Positions 35,408 through 44,728 of a stretch of 64,000 nucleotides of DNA are shown here, piece after piece. The position numbers were made by a program, and so were the translations under genes. The stretch covers positions 1 through 64,000 of the forward strand of contig NZ_JAEIOT010000005.1 in assembly GCF_016342275.1 (NCBI RefSeq). The letters are read 5' to 3'. This DNA is from Corynebacterium marambiense (GTDB lineage: Bacteria > Actinomycetota > Actinomycetes > Mycobacteriales > Mycobacteriaceae). Within the stretch, counting starts at the first letter, position 1. Each line of letters begins with the position of its first letter. Below the pieces are notes generated by a model. The model saw only the letters and a list, made by a program, of their open reading frames with translations, was not told the origin of the DNA and made no database searches.

Positions 35408-37831
35408 ATGAAAATGGATCCCGCAGCTACCGCTGTCGCCACGACTGGCCACACCACCGGACCGGAGGGGCTCGACTCCGCGTCCGTACGTAAACGGGTG
35501 GAATCGGGTCAGATCAACCATGCGGTACGACGCACCGGCCGCAGCGTCGCCGACATTGTGCGGAGCAACGTCTTCACCCGGATCAACGCGATCCTCGGCG
35601 TGCTGCTCGTTATCGTCCTGAGCACCGGGTCGATCATCAACGCGGCCTTCGGTCTGCTCATCATCGCTAACTCGGCGATCGGCATCATTCAGGAGCTCCG
35701 CGCCAAGCGAACCCTCGACCGGTTGACGATCCTCGGGGAATCGAGGCCCCGTGTGATCCGCGACGGCCAGACCACCGAGATCGTCCGCGATGAGATCGTC
35801 CTCGACGACCTCATCGACATCGGTCCGGGAGACCAGATCGTCGTCGACGGCTACGTGCGTTCCGCCGACGGCCTCGAGGTTGACGAGTCCATGCTCACCG
35901 GGGAATCCGACGCAGTGGTCAAACAGAGCGGAGACGCCATCCGGTCGGGCTCCTACGTGACGGCGGGGTCCGGGACGTTCCAGGCCACCGCCATCGGGGA
36001 GGACTCCTACCAGGCAAAGCTCATCGCGGAAGCCGGCCGGTTCACGCTGACGAACTCGCAGCTCATGGACGGCATCAACCAGATTCTCCGGATCATCACC
36101 TGGTTGCTCATCCCCACGGGCGTGCTCACCGTGTGGACCCAGCTTGGACGGACAGGAGCCCCATGGAAGGAAGCCGTCTTGTCCATGGTCGCGGCCCTCG
36201 TCCCGATGGTGCCCGAGGGACTCGTGCTGATGACCTCCATCGCGTTCGCGGTCGGGGTTGTCCGACTGGGCAAACGCAAGGCGTTGATCAATGAGCTGCC
36301 TGCGATCGAGGGTCTCGCCCGCGTCGATCTCGTCTGCGCCGACAAGACCGGCACGCTGACCGAGAACCGGATGGAACTCGACGAGATCGCGCCGGTGGGG
36401 GACCACGACGATGTGGAGCTGGTGCGCCGGGTACTCGCCTCGATCGCGGCGGCCGACGGCCATCAGAACGACACCATGCAGGCGATTTCAGGCGGGGTCG
36501 CCGACCTCGATCCCGACGAGGTAGTCGCGACGGTGCCCTTCGATTCCGCCCGCAAGTGGTCCGGGGTGTCCACGGTGGCGATGGGGGACTGGGTCCTCGG
36601 TGCGCCCGATGTCCTCACCGCGGACGGAGATGGGGCGCTCACCGCTGTGGAACCCTACATCGATCGTGGTTTGCGCGTGCTGATGCTCTGCCGGGCGACG
36701 GCACTCGGAGATGTCTCGGCATCCCCTGCCGCGCCGGGCTGTGCGTCACTGACCCCGTCTGCCTTGGTGGTGTTACGGCAGAAGATCCGGGAGGATGCCG
36801 AAGAGACACTGGGGTACTTCGCCCGTGAGGGGGTGGAGGTGAAGGTCATCTCCGGGGACAACGCCGTCTCCGTGGGCGCTGTCGCGGCATCCCTCGGGCT
36901 CGAGGGAAAGGTCGTCGATGCGCGAGAGCTGCCCGCGGCTGATGACCCCGATTTCGCGCGGCAGGTCACCGAGGGCACCGTTTTCGGGCGTGTCACCCCG
37001 GAACAGAAGCGGGACATGGTCGGTGTCCTGCAGGCTGCGGGGCACACCGTCGCGATGACCGGCGATGGTGTCAACGACGTGCTGGCATTGAAAGATGCGT
37101 CGATCGGGGTCGCCATGGGCTCGGGGTCGCCCGCCACCAGATCGGTCGCACAAGTGGTGCTCCTCGACAACCGGTTCGCTACCCTACCCCACGTCGTGGC
37201 GGAGGGACGGCGGGTCATCGGCAACATCGAGAGGGTCGCCAATCTCTTCCTCACCAAGACGATCTACTCGATCGTCCTGGCCCTGGTGGTCGGGCTGTTC
37301 GGGATGACCTTCCCGTTTCAGCCGATCCACGTGACGATGATCGGCTGGTTCACCATCGGGATCCCAGCCTTCATCCTGTCGCTTGCACCGAACCATGAGC
37401 GGGCCCGGGCGGGTTTCGTCTCCCGCGTCCTCCGCCTCGCGCTGCCCTCCGGGCTGCTGATCGGCTTATTTACAGTCGCGTTCTGGATCCTGGTAAATCC
37501 AGGGACACACGCGCCGGACTCCGCTGTGCGGCAGGCGGGGACGGCCACCCTCACGGTAACCCTCGTCATGGCGCTCTGGGTGCTCGCCGTGGTCGCCCGC
37601 CCGTACCAGTGGTGGCGTATCGCGCTGATCGTCAGCGGTGCCGTCGCCTACGTGACCATCTTCTCGGTGCCGCCTCTCGCTCGTCTGCTGTTCCTCGATG
37701 CCTCGGACCCAGGGCTGTTATTCCGGGCACTCGTGGTCGGTGGTGTTGGTGCGGTGCTGATTGAGGCGTCGTGGTGGATCGGGCAGAAGCGATCGGGCAT
37801 GTCCCCGCGAGTCTTCGCTTTCGGGGAGTGA
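35408..37831 (+). CDS. ctpE: P-type cation ATPase, CtpE-like
   Basis: The predicted product has 807 residues. It carries an actuator motif MLTGESD, PEGL in the M4 region (VPMVPEGLVLMTS), phosphorylation motif CADKTGTLTEN (Asp312), and hinge motif MTGDGVND. The N-terminus lacks metal-binding CXXC domains. In mycobacteria CtpE is reported to import calcium. A start at ATG 35408 is supported by a -10 TAGAGT (35395-35400) 7 nt upstream, so leaderless. Neighbouring the EchA6-like gene repeats mycobacterial order. The transported ion here is inferred, not shown. Confidence 0.88.
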   Translation: MKMDPAATAVATTGHTTGPEGLDSASVRKRVESGQINHAVRRTGRSVADIVRSNVFTRINAILGVLLVIVLSTGSIINAAFGLLIIANSAIGIIQELRAKRTLDRLTILGESRPRVIRDGQTTEIVRDEIVLDDLIDIGPGDQIVVDGYVRSADGLEVDESMLTGESDAVVKQSGDAIRSGSYVTAGSGTFQATAIGEDSYQAKLIAEAGRFTLTNSQLMDGINQILRIITWLLIPTGVLTVWTQLGRTGAPWKEAVLSMVAALVPMVPEGLVLMTSIAFAVGVVRLGKRKALINELPAIEGLARVDLVCADKTGTLTENRMELDEIAPVGDHDDVELVRRVLASIAAADGHQNDTMQAISGGVADLDPDEVVATVPFDSARKWSGVSTVAMGDWVLGAPDVLTADGDGALTAVEPYIDRGLRVLMLCRATALGDVSASPAAPGCASLTPSALVVLRQKIREDAEETLGYFAREGVEVKVISGDNAVSVGAVAASLGLEGKVVDARELPAADDPDFARQVTEGTVFGRVTPEQKRDMVGVLQAAGHTVAMTGDGVNDVLALKDASIGVAMGSGSPATRSVAQVVLLDNRFATLPHVVAEGRRVIGNIERVANLFLTKTIYSIVLALVVGLFGMTFPFQPIHVTMIGWFTIGIPAFILSLAPNHERARAGFVSRVLRLALPSGLLIGLFTVAFWILVNPGTHAPDSAVRQAGTATLTVTLVMALWVLAVVARPYQWWRIALIVSGAVAYVTIFSVPPLARLLFLDASDPGLLFRALVVGGVGAVLIEASWWIGQKRSGMSPRVFAFGE

Positions 37832-38236
37832 CACGCGTTCCGGGGTTCGATTCAGGTCTTTTCCGTTTCCTTACGAAGCCGAAAATCGATTCGCAACCTT
37901 CACAGCGCCCGAACAAGCGGGCGATGGGGGGTTGTTGGCAATTGGGGAAAGTGCCGGTAGCGGCCTTTTATGGGGGTGGGTGAATACTGTGAACGCAGTA
38001 ATTCGGGCGATTAGCTTTCACATTGCAACGTGAGCTAGGTAACTTCACACCTACACCTTGTTCTGTGATCGTTTGCACAATGACGTCCGGCGGATCCGTT
38101 CCGTCACCATCGTCAGGTCTCCGGCAGCGGTGTGCGAAGTGGGAGAGCGGACGGCCGTTCAGCGACTGTTCCACTCAACCTGAACAGTGTCTCCGTCTCC
38201 GTCAAAATTAATTACAGAAAGCGAGAGGACCCTCTC
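37832..38236. promoter_or_regulatory. Control region of the DUF485-mctC operon
   Basis: About 400 nt, AT-richer than flanking genes, with a GlxR-like box at 38064-38079 and a long leader. I see no gene. Relatives control mctC by carbon regulators (RamA, RamB, GlxR), so this region is a plausible integration point. A ribosome site AGAGGA lies just before the DUF485 start. Confidence 0.6.
38064..38079. promoter_or_regulatory. Candidate GlxR box upstream of DUF485-mctC
   Basis: TGTGA-N6-GCACA matches the CRP-type consensus TGTGA-N6-TCACA at 9 of 10 fixed positions. It lies about 160 nt upstream of the first gene. Confidence 0.5.
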
Positions 38237-38581
38237 ATGAGTGCAGACTCGTCCGCCCCGGTGCGGCGCCGTGAACCCGGTGCCGCAGAATTCCGGGCCA
38301 TGCAGAAAGATCCTGAATTCCTCGACCTCAAGAAGACGTTCCGTGGGTTCGCCTTCCCGATGAGTATCGCGTTCTTCCTCTGGTACATGTTCTACGTCCT
38401 CCTCGCGGTGTACGCGAAGGACTGGATGAGCACTCCGGTGTTCGGCAACGTCAACTGGGGCGTGATCATGGGACTACTGCAGTTCGTGACCACCTTCGCC
38501 ATCACCTGGATCTACATCAACTTCGCCAACAAGAAGATCGAGCCCAAGGCGGCCGCGATCCGTGAGAGAATGGAAGGCTGA
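38237..38581 (+). CDS. DUF485 membrane protein, MctC partner
   Basis: The predicted product has 114 residues. A cytoplasmic N-terminus (FRAMQKDPEFLDLKKTFRGFAFP) precedes two membrane segments (about 40-63 and 76-100) and a basic C-terminus. DUF485 proteins are regularly encoded just before acetate/solute sodium symporters. It ends 8 nt before mctC, so they form an operon and the protein is probably an accessory subunit. RBS AGAGGA lies 7 nt before the ATG. Confidence 0.9.
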   Translation: MSADSSAPVRRREPGAAEFRAMQKDPEFLDLKKTFRGFAFPMSIAFFLWYMFYVLLAVYAKDWMSTPVFGNVNWGVIMGLLQFVTTFAITWIYINFANKKIEPKAAAIRERMEG

Positions 38582-38589
38582 TCACCCTC

Positions 38590-40242
38590 ATGAATAATCT
38601 CACCACGTACTCCGCTCAGGAAGTGGGCGCGCAGGCCGGTAACCCGATCCTGAACATCGCAGTCTTCATCCTGTTCATCGTCGTCACCATGGGCGTCGTC
38701 ATCAAGGTGGGCAAGTCCACCAGCGAGGCATCTGACTTCTACACCGGTGGCGCGAAGTTCTCCGGTAAGCAGAACGGTCTGGCCATCGCGGGTGACTACC
38801 TTTCAGCGGCTTCCTTCCTCGGTATCGTCGGCGCCGTCGCACTCGCGGGATATGACGGCTTCCTCTATTCCATCGGCTTCTTCGTGGCCTGGCTGGTCGC
38901 ACTACTGCTCGTTGCCGAGCCGCTCCGGAACACCGGTAAGTTCACAATGGCCGATGTGCTGTCGTTCCGGCTGAAGCAGAAGCCCGTCCGGATGGCGGCT
39001 GCGCTGGGTACGCTCTTCGTCTCGCTGTTCTACCTCATCGCGCAGATGGCCGGTGCGGGGTCCCTCGTTGCCGTGCTCCTCAACGTTCACGAGGAATCCA
39101 AGCAGGCACTCGTGGTTGTCGTGGTTGGCGTCATCATGATCGCCTACGTGCTGCTCGGCGGCATGAAGGGCACGACCTACGTCCAGATGATCAAGGCCGT
39201 CCTCCTCGTCGGTGGTGTCGGTATCATGACCGCGCTGATCTTCATCAAGGTTGGGTCCTTCCCGCATCTCCTCGATGCAGCCGTTCAGAAGCACGCTGAG
39301 TCCGACTATCTCGCAGGCAAGGGCTACGATGCCCACGCGATCCTGGAGCCGGGCCTGAAGTTCGGTAAGGACAACATCACCAAGATCGACTTCATCTCCC
39401 TCGGTCTCACCCTGGTGCTTGGTACAGCGGGACTCCCGCACGTTCTGATGCGCTTCTACACGGTTCCGACGGCACGTGAAGCCCGCCGCTCCGTCACCTG
39501 GGCCATCGTCCTCATCGGTGCCTTCTACCTCATGACCCTGATGCTGGGTTACGCCGCTGCCGCACTGGTCGGACCGGACCGCATCCTCGGCGCCCCCGGT
39601 GGGCAGAACGCTGCTGCGCCGCTGCTCGCACTGGAACTCGGCGGTTCGATCTTCATGGCGGCCATCTCCGCTGTCGCCTTCGCCACTGTTCTCGCGGTCG
39701 TCGCAGGCCTAGCGATCACGGCGTCCGCATCCGTTGCGCACGACATTTACCACTCGATCATTCGTAACGGTGAGTCCACCGAAGCGGAGCAGGTCCGGGT
39801 TTCCCGAATCACGGTGGTTGTGATCGGTGTCATCGCGATTGTCCTCGGTATCCTGGCGATGAGCCAGAATGTCGCCTTCCTCGTTGCGCTGGCCTTCGCC
39901 ATCGCCGCCTCGGCGAACCTGCCGACGATCCTGTACTCGCTGTACTGGAAGAAGTTCAACACCACGGGTGCCCTGTGCTCCATGTACACCGGACTGATCC
40001 TCGCTCTGGTGCTCATCGTGTTCTCCCCGGCCGTGTCCGGTGATCCGAGCGCGATGATCCCCGACGCGGACTGGGCATGGTTCCCGCTGCGCAATCCGGG
40101 TCTCATCTCCATCCCGGCGGCGTTCCTCGCGGGTTACCTCGGTACCCTCTTCGGCAAGCCGGACAACCTGGACGACCTCCAGGCGGAAATGGAAGTCCGC
40201 TCGCTGACCGGTGTCGGTGTGGAAGCCGCGGTCGAGCACTAG
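38590..40242 (+). CDS. mctC: Monocarboxylate/solute symporter MctC (SSS family)
   Basis: The predicted product has 550 residues with about 13 membrane segments. SSS family signatures include FSGKQNGLAIAGDYLSAASFLGIVGAVALAGYDG (segments 2-3) and GTAGLPHVLMRFYTVPTAREARRSV. Corynebacterial MctC takes up pyruvate, acetate and propionate; the closest alternative name is ActP-type acetate permease. The gene follows DUF485 with 8 nt spacing. Codon use shows CTC/GTC/ATC preference, consistent with good expression. It feeds substrates to central metabolism, alongside gltA earlier in the window. Confidence 0.9.
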   Translation: MNNLTTYSAQEVGAQAGNPILNIAVFILFIVVTMGVVIKVGKSTSEASDFYTGGAKFSGKQNGLAIAGDYLSAASFLGIVGAVALAGYDGFLYSIGFFVAWLVALLLVAEPLRNTGKFTMADVLSFRLKQKPVRMAAALGTLFVSLFYLIAQMAGAGSLVAVLLNVHEESKQALVVVVVGVIMIAYVLLGGMKGTTYVQMIKAVLLVGGVGIMTALIFIKVGSFPHLLDAAVQKHAESDYLAGKGYDAHAILEPGLKFGKDNITKIDFISLGLTLVLGTAGLPHVLMRFYTVPTAREARRSVTWAIVLIGAFYLMTLMLGYAAAALVGPDRILGAPGGQNAAAPLLALELGGSIFMAAISAVAFATVLAVVAGLAITASASVAHDIYHSIIRNGESTEAEQVRVSRITVVVIGVIAIVLGILAMSQNVAFLVALAFAIAASANLPTILYSLYWKKFNTTGALCSMYTGLILALVLIVFSPAVSGDPSAMIPDADWAWFPLRNPGLISIPAAFLAGYLGTLFGKPDNLDDLQAEMEVRSLTGVGVEAAVEH

Positions 40243-40323
40243 TCCCGTTTCCACTTCGCACACTGACCGGTATCCACCTGTGACGGCGGGTGGACGCAAG
40301 GCATCACAGCAATAGAATAAGAC

Positions 40324-40374
40324 GGCGGCCCCGTCCATCAGAACCCAAGAGAATTGGGGGTGGACGGGGTCGCC
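40324..40374 (+). terminator. Hairpin after mctC
   Basis: Arms GGCGGCCCCGTCCA (40324-40337) and TGGACGGGGTCGCC (40361-40374) pair with one mismatch and a 23-nt loop. There is no U-tract and it touches the next promoter, so termination may be incomplete. Confidence 0.5.
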
Positions 40375-40389
40375 GGTACCATGTCTGAC

Positions 40390-41283
40390 ATGGTTGATCA
40401 TTCCGTCGGGCCTCAGGATGGTCTGAGGGGACGAAGTGGCCGCTGGTGGCGGATCGGTCGCTCAACACCAGTGATCGTCGCCGTATGTTGTTTTTTCTCG
40501 CTCCCGTTTCTCCTCGTCGTCGATGGTGACGGAGACTCCGGCAGCGGTGCGACCTCCCGGAGATCCGCTGCATCGCCACTGGGAGCTCGCGCCTCAAACA
40601 TGAGTTTCGAGAGTGAGGATCTCGGCGACTTCACTGCCAACGCGACCGGGTCACAGGTGTCGTTCACCCGGCTCTCTGACGGCTGGCACACCGGTACAGC
40701 GACGGAGCGCTATGCCCGCCCCGCGCTGAGCCTGATCAAGCTCTACATCGCCGACTACGTGCTCCGGTACGGTGATCCCGAGGACAAGCTCGCTGCGGTG
40801 GAGATGATCCGCTCGTCCGACGATGAGCTTGCCGATGAGCTGTGGGAGCGGTACCCACGGGCGATCGACGTGACCGCGAAGCACTACGGGCTGCTGTCCA
40901 CCAGATCAGACGAACGGTGGGGCTACAGCGTCACCTCCACCTACGACGTCGTGTCGTTCATCCAGCAGAAGCTGGCGACGGACCGCATGTCACCGATCCT
41001 CACCGCAATGACCCAGTCCGACGAGTATGCCGCAGACGGATATCCACAGGACTTCGGTACCGCGGTGCTGCCCGGGGCGGTGGGCACAAAGTGGGGCTGG
41101 TCGAACGACTACTCGCTCCACTCCTCGGTCACCTTCGGGGAGAACTACGTAGCGGCGGCAGCGGTCGCCGGCTCCGCCGAGGAGCTCACGGCACTCGTGG
41201 AGGCACAGCTGAACAGGTTCGTCCGTGGCGATGCTGAGCCCGCAGCCACGATCACGGGGCGCCGGTTGGAGGTTGGCAAGTAG
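40390..41283 (+). CDS. Exported SxxK serine-hydrolase-like protein
   Basis: The predicted product has 297 residues. A basic N-terminus (RGRSGRWWRIGR) and one hydrophobic segment (about 26-44) give export with a likely uncleaved anchor. The extracytoplasmic domain has PALSLIKLYIADYVLRYG, where SLIK fits the SxxK motif of beta-lactamase/penicillin-binding-protein folds. The later KTG motif is replaced by TKWGWSND, so penicillin hydrolysis is unlikely. ATG 40390 has -10 TACCAT 7 nt upstream (leaderless); the ATG at 40381 would overlap that box. Related secreted proteins of unknown role occur downstream of mctC in corynebacteria, from memory. Confidence 0.7.
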   Translation: MVDHSVGPQDGLRGRSGRWWRIGRSTPVIVAVCCFFSLPFLLVVDGDGDSGSGATSRRSAASPLGARASNMSFESEDLGDFTANATGSQVSFTRLSDGWHTGTATERYARPALSLIKLYIADYVLRYGDPEDKLAAVEMIRSSDDELADELWERYPRAIDVTAKHYGLLSTRSDERWGYSVTSTYDVVSFIQQKLATDRMSPILTAMTQSDEYAADGYPQDFGTAVLPGAVGTKWGWSNDYSLHSSVTFGENYVAAAAVAGSAEELTALVEAQLNRFVRGDAEPAATITGRRLEVGK

Positions 41284-41400
41284 TCGGGACCGCACGGAAT
41301 TCCGTGCCCGAGATTCTGCTGAGGTGACCTATCATTGGAACTCGCCTGGGGCGCAGTTCCGACCCCGTCTGAGGACCCCTCCACGAAACGAAGGTAGACG

Positions 41401-42801
41401 TTGAACTCGATCACTGTGCTCGCCTCCGGTGCCGCTGTCCCGCCGGGCGTCATTGTCTCCATGATGTGGATCGCGATCGCGGCCCTCGCGTCCCCGCTGC
41501 TGTCCTTCCTCACCGGTAAACGGGTCCCGGGTGTGGTCTTCATGCTCCTTCTCGGCGTTGTGATCGGCCCCGAGGTCCTCGACCTGGCGCACCTCGACGG
41601 TTCGAACGCCCTGCTCCGGGAACTCGGCCTCGGAATGTTGTTCCTCCTGGCGGGCTGGGAGATCGATCCGGATGTGATGAGGGGGCGCCAGGGGCGTCGG
41701 GCCACGGGGACCTGGCTGCTCAGTCTTGGACTGGCAATCGGTGCGGCGTTGCTCCTGCTAGGCACCGATGATCTGCTCCGGAGCATCGTTCTCGCCATCG
41801 CGGTGTCCTCCACTGCCATGGGAACCCTGCTGCCTGTCATCAAGAACTCCGGGCGTGCGGACTCCCCGGTCGGTCAGGGGGTTCTGGTCCACGGCGCTGT
41901 CGGCGAACTGGGGCCCATCTTCGCCATGGCCCTGCTCCTGTCGACGCGCACGACGTGGCTTACCCTGATCATCCTCGCCCTCTTCATGGGTGGCGCGATG
42001 ATGGTGGCGTTTCTCCCGCGTACCGTCTCCCGCCTCGTCCCCTGGGTCGGGCACGCGGTCCGCGACGGAGCCAGTCACACGAGTCAGACCGTCATGAGGA
42101 TGGTCATCGTTCTGCTCACCACACTCATGGCGATGGCAGCGGTGTTCGAACTCGACGTGGTTCTCGGGGCGTTCGCTGCGGGAATCATCCTCCGCGGGCT
42201 GGTTCCGGTGCGCGCGCGGAAGACGGTCGAGGCGCGTCTCGATGTCCTGGGCTACGGGTTGCTCATCCCGGTCTTCTTCATCACCTCCGGTATGGCGATC
42301 AACGTCCGTGAGGTTCTGCACTCGCCCTGGGCTGTGGTCGTGGGCATCGGCGTCATCTACATTGCACGTGGACTGCCGATCCTTCTGGTGGAACGCTTCA
42401 CCGACACGGGTTCCGGGATCCGGGGTTTCCGGGATCAGATGGAGCTCTCGCTGTACTCCGCGACCGGCCTGCCGATCATCGTGGCCGTCACCGAGATCGC
42501 CGTGGACCGTGGTCTGCTCGGAGAAGGGCACGCGTCGGTGATGGTCGCCACAGGTGCTGCAACGGTGCTCCTCTTCCCCATGCTGGCCGCGAACGTGCAC
42601 TCGTACGTCCCCGCGCCGGAAGACCCCGGGGACGCGGAGAAGCGTCGTCGGGTGGAAAGCGACATCAAGGCGGAGGCAGCCGAATACCGGAGCGGGAAAA
42701 GCGGTGTCACCGTGCAGCCGGGTGTTGTTCGAGCTAAACCGCGGCCGAAGAGCAGTACCGTCTCCGATGACGAGATCACTATCGATGCGGACGAGGACTG
42801 A
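41401..42801 (+). CDS. CPA2-type cation/proton antiporter
   Basis: The predicted product has 466 residues. About 12 membrane segments are followed by a hydrophilic tail (about 405-466). LTGKRVPGVVFMLLLGVVIGPEVL and ALLRELGLGMLFLLAGWEID match the Na+/H+ exchanger family, as does ELDVVLGAFAAGIILRGLVP. A TTG start at 41401 follows AAGGT (41392-41396), and homology begins immediately. It probably exports Na+ or K+ against protons. Its position after the exported SxxK protein, with 117 nt between, leaves operon membership open. Confidence 0.87.
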   Translation: MNSITVLASGAAVPPGVIVSMMWIAIAALASPLLSFLTGKRVPGVVFMLLLGVVIGPEVLDLAHLDGSNALLRELGLGMLFLLAGWEIDPDVMRGRQGRRATGTWLLSLGLAIGAALLLLGTDDLLRSIVLAIAVSSTAMGTLLPVIKNSGRADSPVGQGVLVHGAVGELGPIFAMALLLSTRTTWLTLIILALFMGGAMMVAFLPRTVSRLVPWVGHAVRDGASHTSQTVMRMVIVLLTTLMAMAAVFELDVVLGAFAAGIILRGLVPVRARKTVEARLDVLGYGLLIPVFFITSGMAINVREVLHSPWAVVVGIGVIYIARGLPILLVERFTDTGSGIRGFRDQMELSLYSATGLPIIVAVTEIAVDRGLLGEGHASVMVATGAATVLLFPMLAANVHSYVPAPEDPGDAEKRRRVESDIKAEAAEYRSGKSGVTVQPGVVRAKPRPKSSTVSDDEITIDADED

Positions 42802-42805
42802 CCGT

Positions 42806-43675
42806 TTAGCTGGATAGGCCGTTCAGCTGCGTTAGTAGGTGACCCAGTGCCTTCACCGGGTCGTCCGCGGGTATGGGCGGCACGGGTACTGGGACCTCCA
42901 CCGGGCCTGGCGTGACGGCGTCCGGGAGCGTGGCCGTCCACTGGCCCCAGTCCTGGGAGTAGACGTCGTTTACGTCGACCTGGACCCCTGAGATCCAGGC
43001 TGTGCGTTTTGCGGGCTGGTGCAGATCTGCCCGCGGATGCAGGCGTCCGCCAGAACCCCAGTCGTGCTGCCAGAAGAACTCGCCGAGCCCATCGGCCAGG
43101 GCCCACGCTATGACGTTGTAGTTGCCGTAGACACCCAGCTGGAGCCAGGCGGCCTCGAGTGAGAGTTTGAATGCGGCGAGGTAGGGCCGGATCTGGTTCT
43201 CGTACTGTGCGCGGGTCGGATTGTCGTCGATGGCGACGTAGACCGGTCGCCCCGCCGGACCGCCCGCCGCGGCATGGAGGGCGATCGCCTGGGGTGCGTG
43301 GACAGCGGCGCCCGCCGCGCCCGGGATCCAGTCGGCGGTGTCGGCTCTGCCGAACTGGTAGACGCTGGCCGTTGCGAGTCCCGCTGATCTGAAGGCGAGG
43401 GTTTCCGCCGCTGTGACGGGTTTTCCCAGCATCCAGTTCTCGGTTCCGGGACGGCGGCGGGACACGTACCTTACGGCACCCAGATGTCCCGCCGCTGCGA
43501 TCGCGCGGGCGTCGGGGACACCTGCGGCGTAGTCCAGGACCGTTCCCAGCACTGGGCGTGCGGCGTGGGCCCGCGGCACCATCCCAGTCGAGGTTGCGAT
43601 GGTGCCGCCTGCCGCGGCCAGCGCGGCCGCCTTGAGTAGGGTACGGCGGTGGATGAGAGGTTGGCGCGACGTCAT
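42806..43675 (-). CDS. Tat-exported DUF1906 glycoside-hydrolase-like protein
   Basis: The predicted product has 289 residues. A twin-arginine signal (HRRTLLKAAALAAAGG, then AHA cleavage at about 38) precedes a DUF1906 TIM-barrel-like domain similar to mycobacterial Rv2525c (GTVLDYAAGVPDARAIAAAGHLGAVRYVSRR, GRPVYVAIDDNPT, GVYGNYNVI, FFWQHDWGSGG). Such proteins are cell-wall associated and may act on glycans. A proline/valine hinge and short C-terminal tail follow. AGGAAGT lies 6 nt before ATG 43675. It is convergent with the antiporter, with only 4 nt between stops. Confidence 0.85.
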   Translation of the reverse strand: MTSRQPLIHRRTLLKAAALAAAGGTIATSTGMVPRAHAARPVLGTVLDYAAGVPDARAIAAAGHLGAVRYVSRRRPGTENWMLGKPVTAAETLAFRSAGLATASVYQFGRADTADWIPGAAGAAVHAPQAIALHAAAGGPAGRPVYVAIDDNPTRAQYENQIRPYLAAFKLSLEAAWLQLGVYGNYNVIAWALADGLGEFFWQHDWGSGGRLHPRADLHQPAKRTAWISGVQVDVNDVYSQDWGQWTATLPDAVTPGPVEVPVPVPPIPADDPVKALGHLLTQLNGLSS

Positions 43676-44387
43676 GCTGTACTTCCTGGATGCGGATCGG
43701 GGAGACCCGCAGAGTTCCACGAGTCACATGCGTAACAGTAGCAACTTCTGGTGGTTTGTGGCCTTCCGTGCCGGTTCAAACCTGAGCCCAGGAACCGTCA
43801 GGAATACGGAGACGGTGAACTGGAACCCATCGGGGTCATTATGCTGCGCTCTGTGTCGGCACGTGAACCAGTACGGTCCGGAGGTCCCTTGTAGGAGGTC
43901 CCTTGCAACCGAGTGGTAATGCCCCGCGCATTTCTTCCGTACCCGGGGCGCGGTGTCGAGTCACCCATCGAGTACCCGTGCGGGATCGGATGCCCTCGCC
44001 TGACACCGTCCTCGAGTTTCTGATAGTCAGCTGTTCGCCATTATCGACGGGCATACGGAACCGGGTGACCAGTTGCTCTGTGGTGAAACCCGGCGCTAGT
44101 CCGTGTCCAGGGGGCGGGGTGTGCGCCCGGCACATTGCCGACATACTGCGTTCCAGATCCGAATTCGTGGTTTCCCTGTCCGTGATGACATGGACGCTGA
44201 TGAAGGTGCGCAGCCTGATCCGGGCATCGCCCGGATATCACGTGGGAGCGAGTGTAGGGATGGCTACGCATTCTCTGTCTCATTGCCCGGTTCTCCTTGT
44301 CCGAGGTCGTGCCCGCCATGATTTCACGACATCGATTCCGGCGACCTGCATGATCGATCGGGACGTTCCTTCGCACGGATGACGCAA
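43676..44387. other. Gene-free stretch with a 12-bp direct repeat
   Basis: This 712-nt stretch has no convincing gene; open frames on both strands lack domains and ribosome sites. GGAGGTCCCTTG occurs twice, at 43880-43891 and 43894-43905. Confidence 0.45.
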
Positions 44388-44431
44388 AAACACCCCCTCG
44401 TGTGATGGGGACACCGGGTGAGGGGGTGTTT
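44388..44431 (-). terminator. tRNA-Arg terminator
   Basis: The stem AAACACCCCCTC / GAGGGGGTGTTT lies just downstream of the tRNA on the minus strand and ends in a T-run. Confidence 0.85.
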
Positions 44432-44439
44432 GCGGATTG

Positions 44440-44512
44440 TGCCCCAGAGAGGAATCGAACCTCCGACACCGGCTTTAGGAGAGCCGTGCTCTATCCACTG
44501 AGCTACTAGGGC
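44440..44512 (-). tRNA. tRNA-Arg (anticodon CCT)
   Basis: This is a 73-nt cloverleaf without encoded CCA. The acceptor GCCCTAG pairs with CTGGGGC, and D-arm AGCTCAGTGGATAGAGC is typical. The anticodon stem CGGCT/AGCCG closes loop CTCCTAA, giving anticodon CCT for AGG codons. The T-arm is GGAGGTTCGATTCCTCT. Confidence 0.95.
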
Positions 44513-44728
44513 CTGACAATGACCTTATCCAAGATCGGACGGTGTCAGACTAGCCCATCGGTGTGCGTCGAGGAAAACCGGGTGAATGGGCGGCATCGGG
44601 GGTGTCGCCAACTGTGAGATCCGGGACACTACCCCCGAGCTCACTTCAACAGAGGCGAAAAGAACATAGGCTTGCAGTAATACCTGTGGGATCCGTGAGG
44701 GCCCACCCCGACTCAAAGGAAGGTCATC

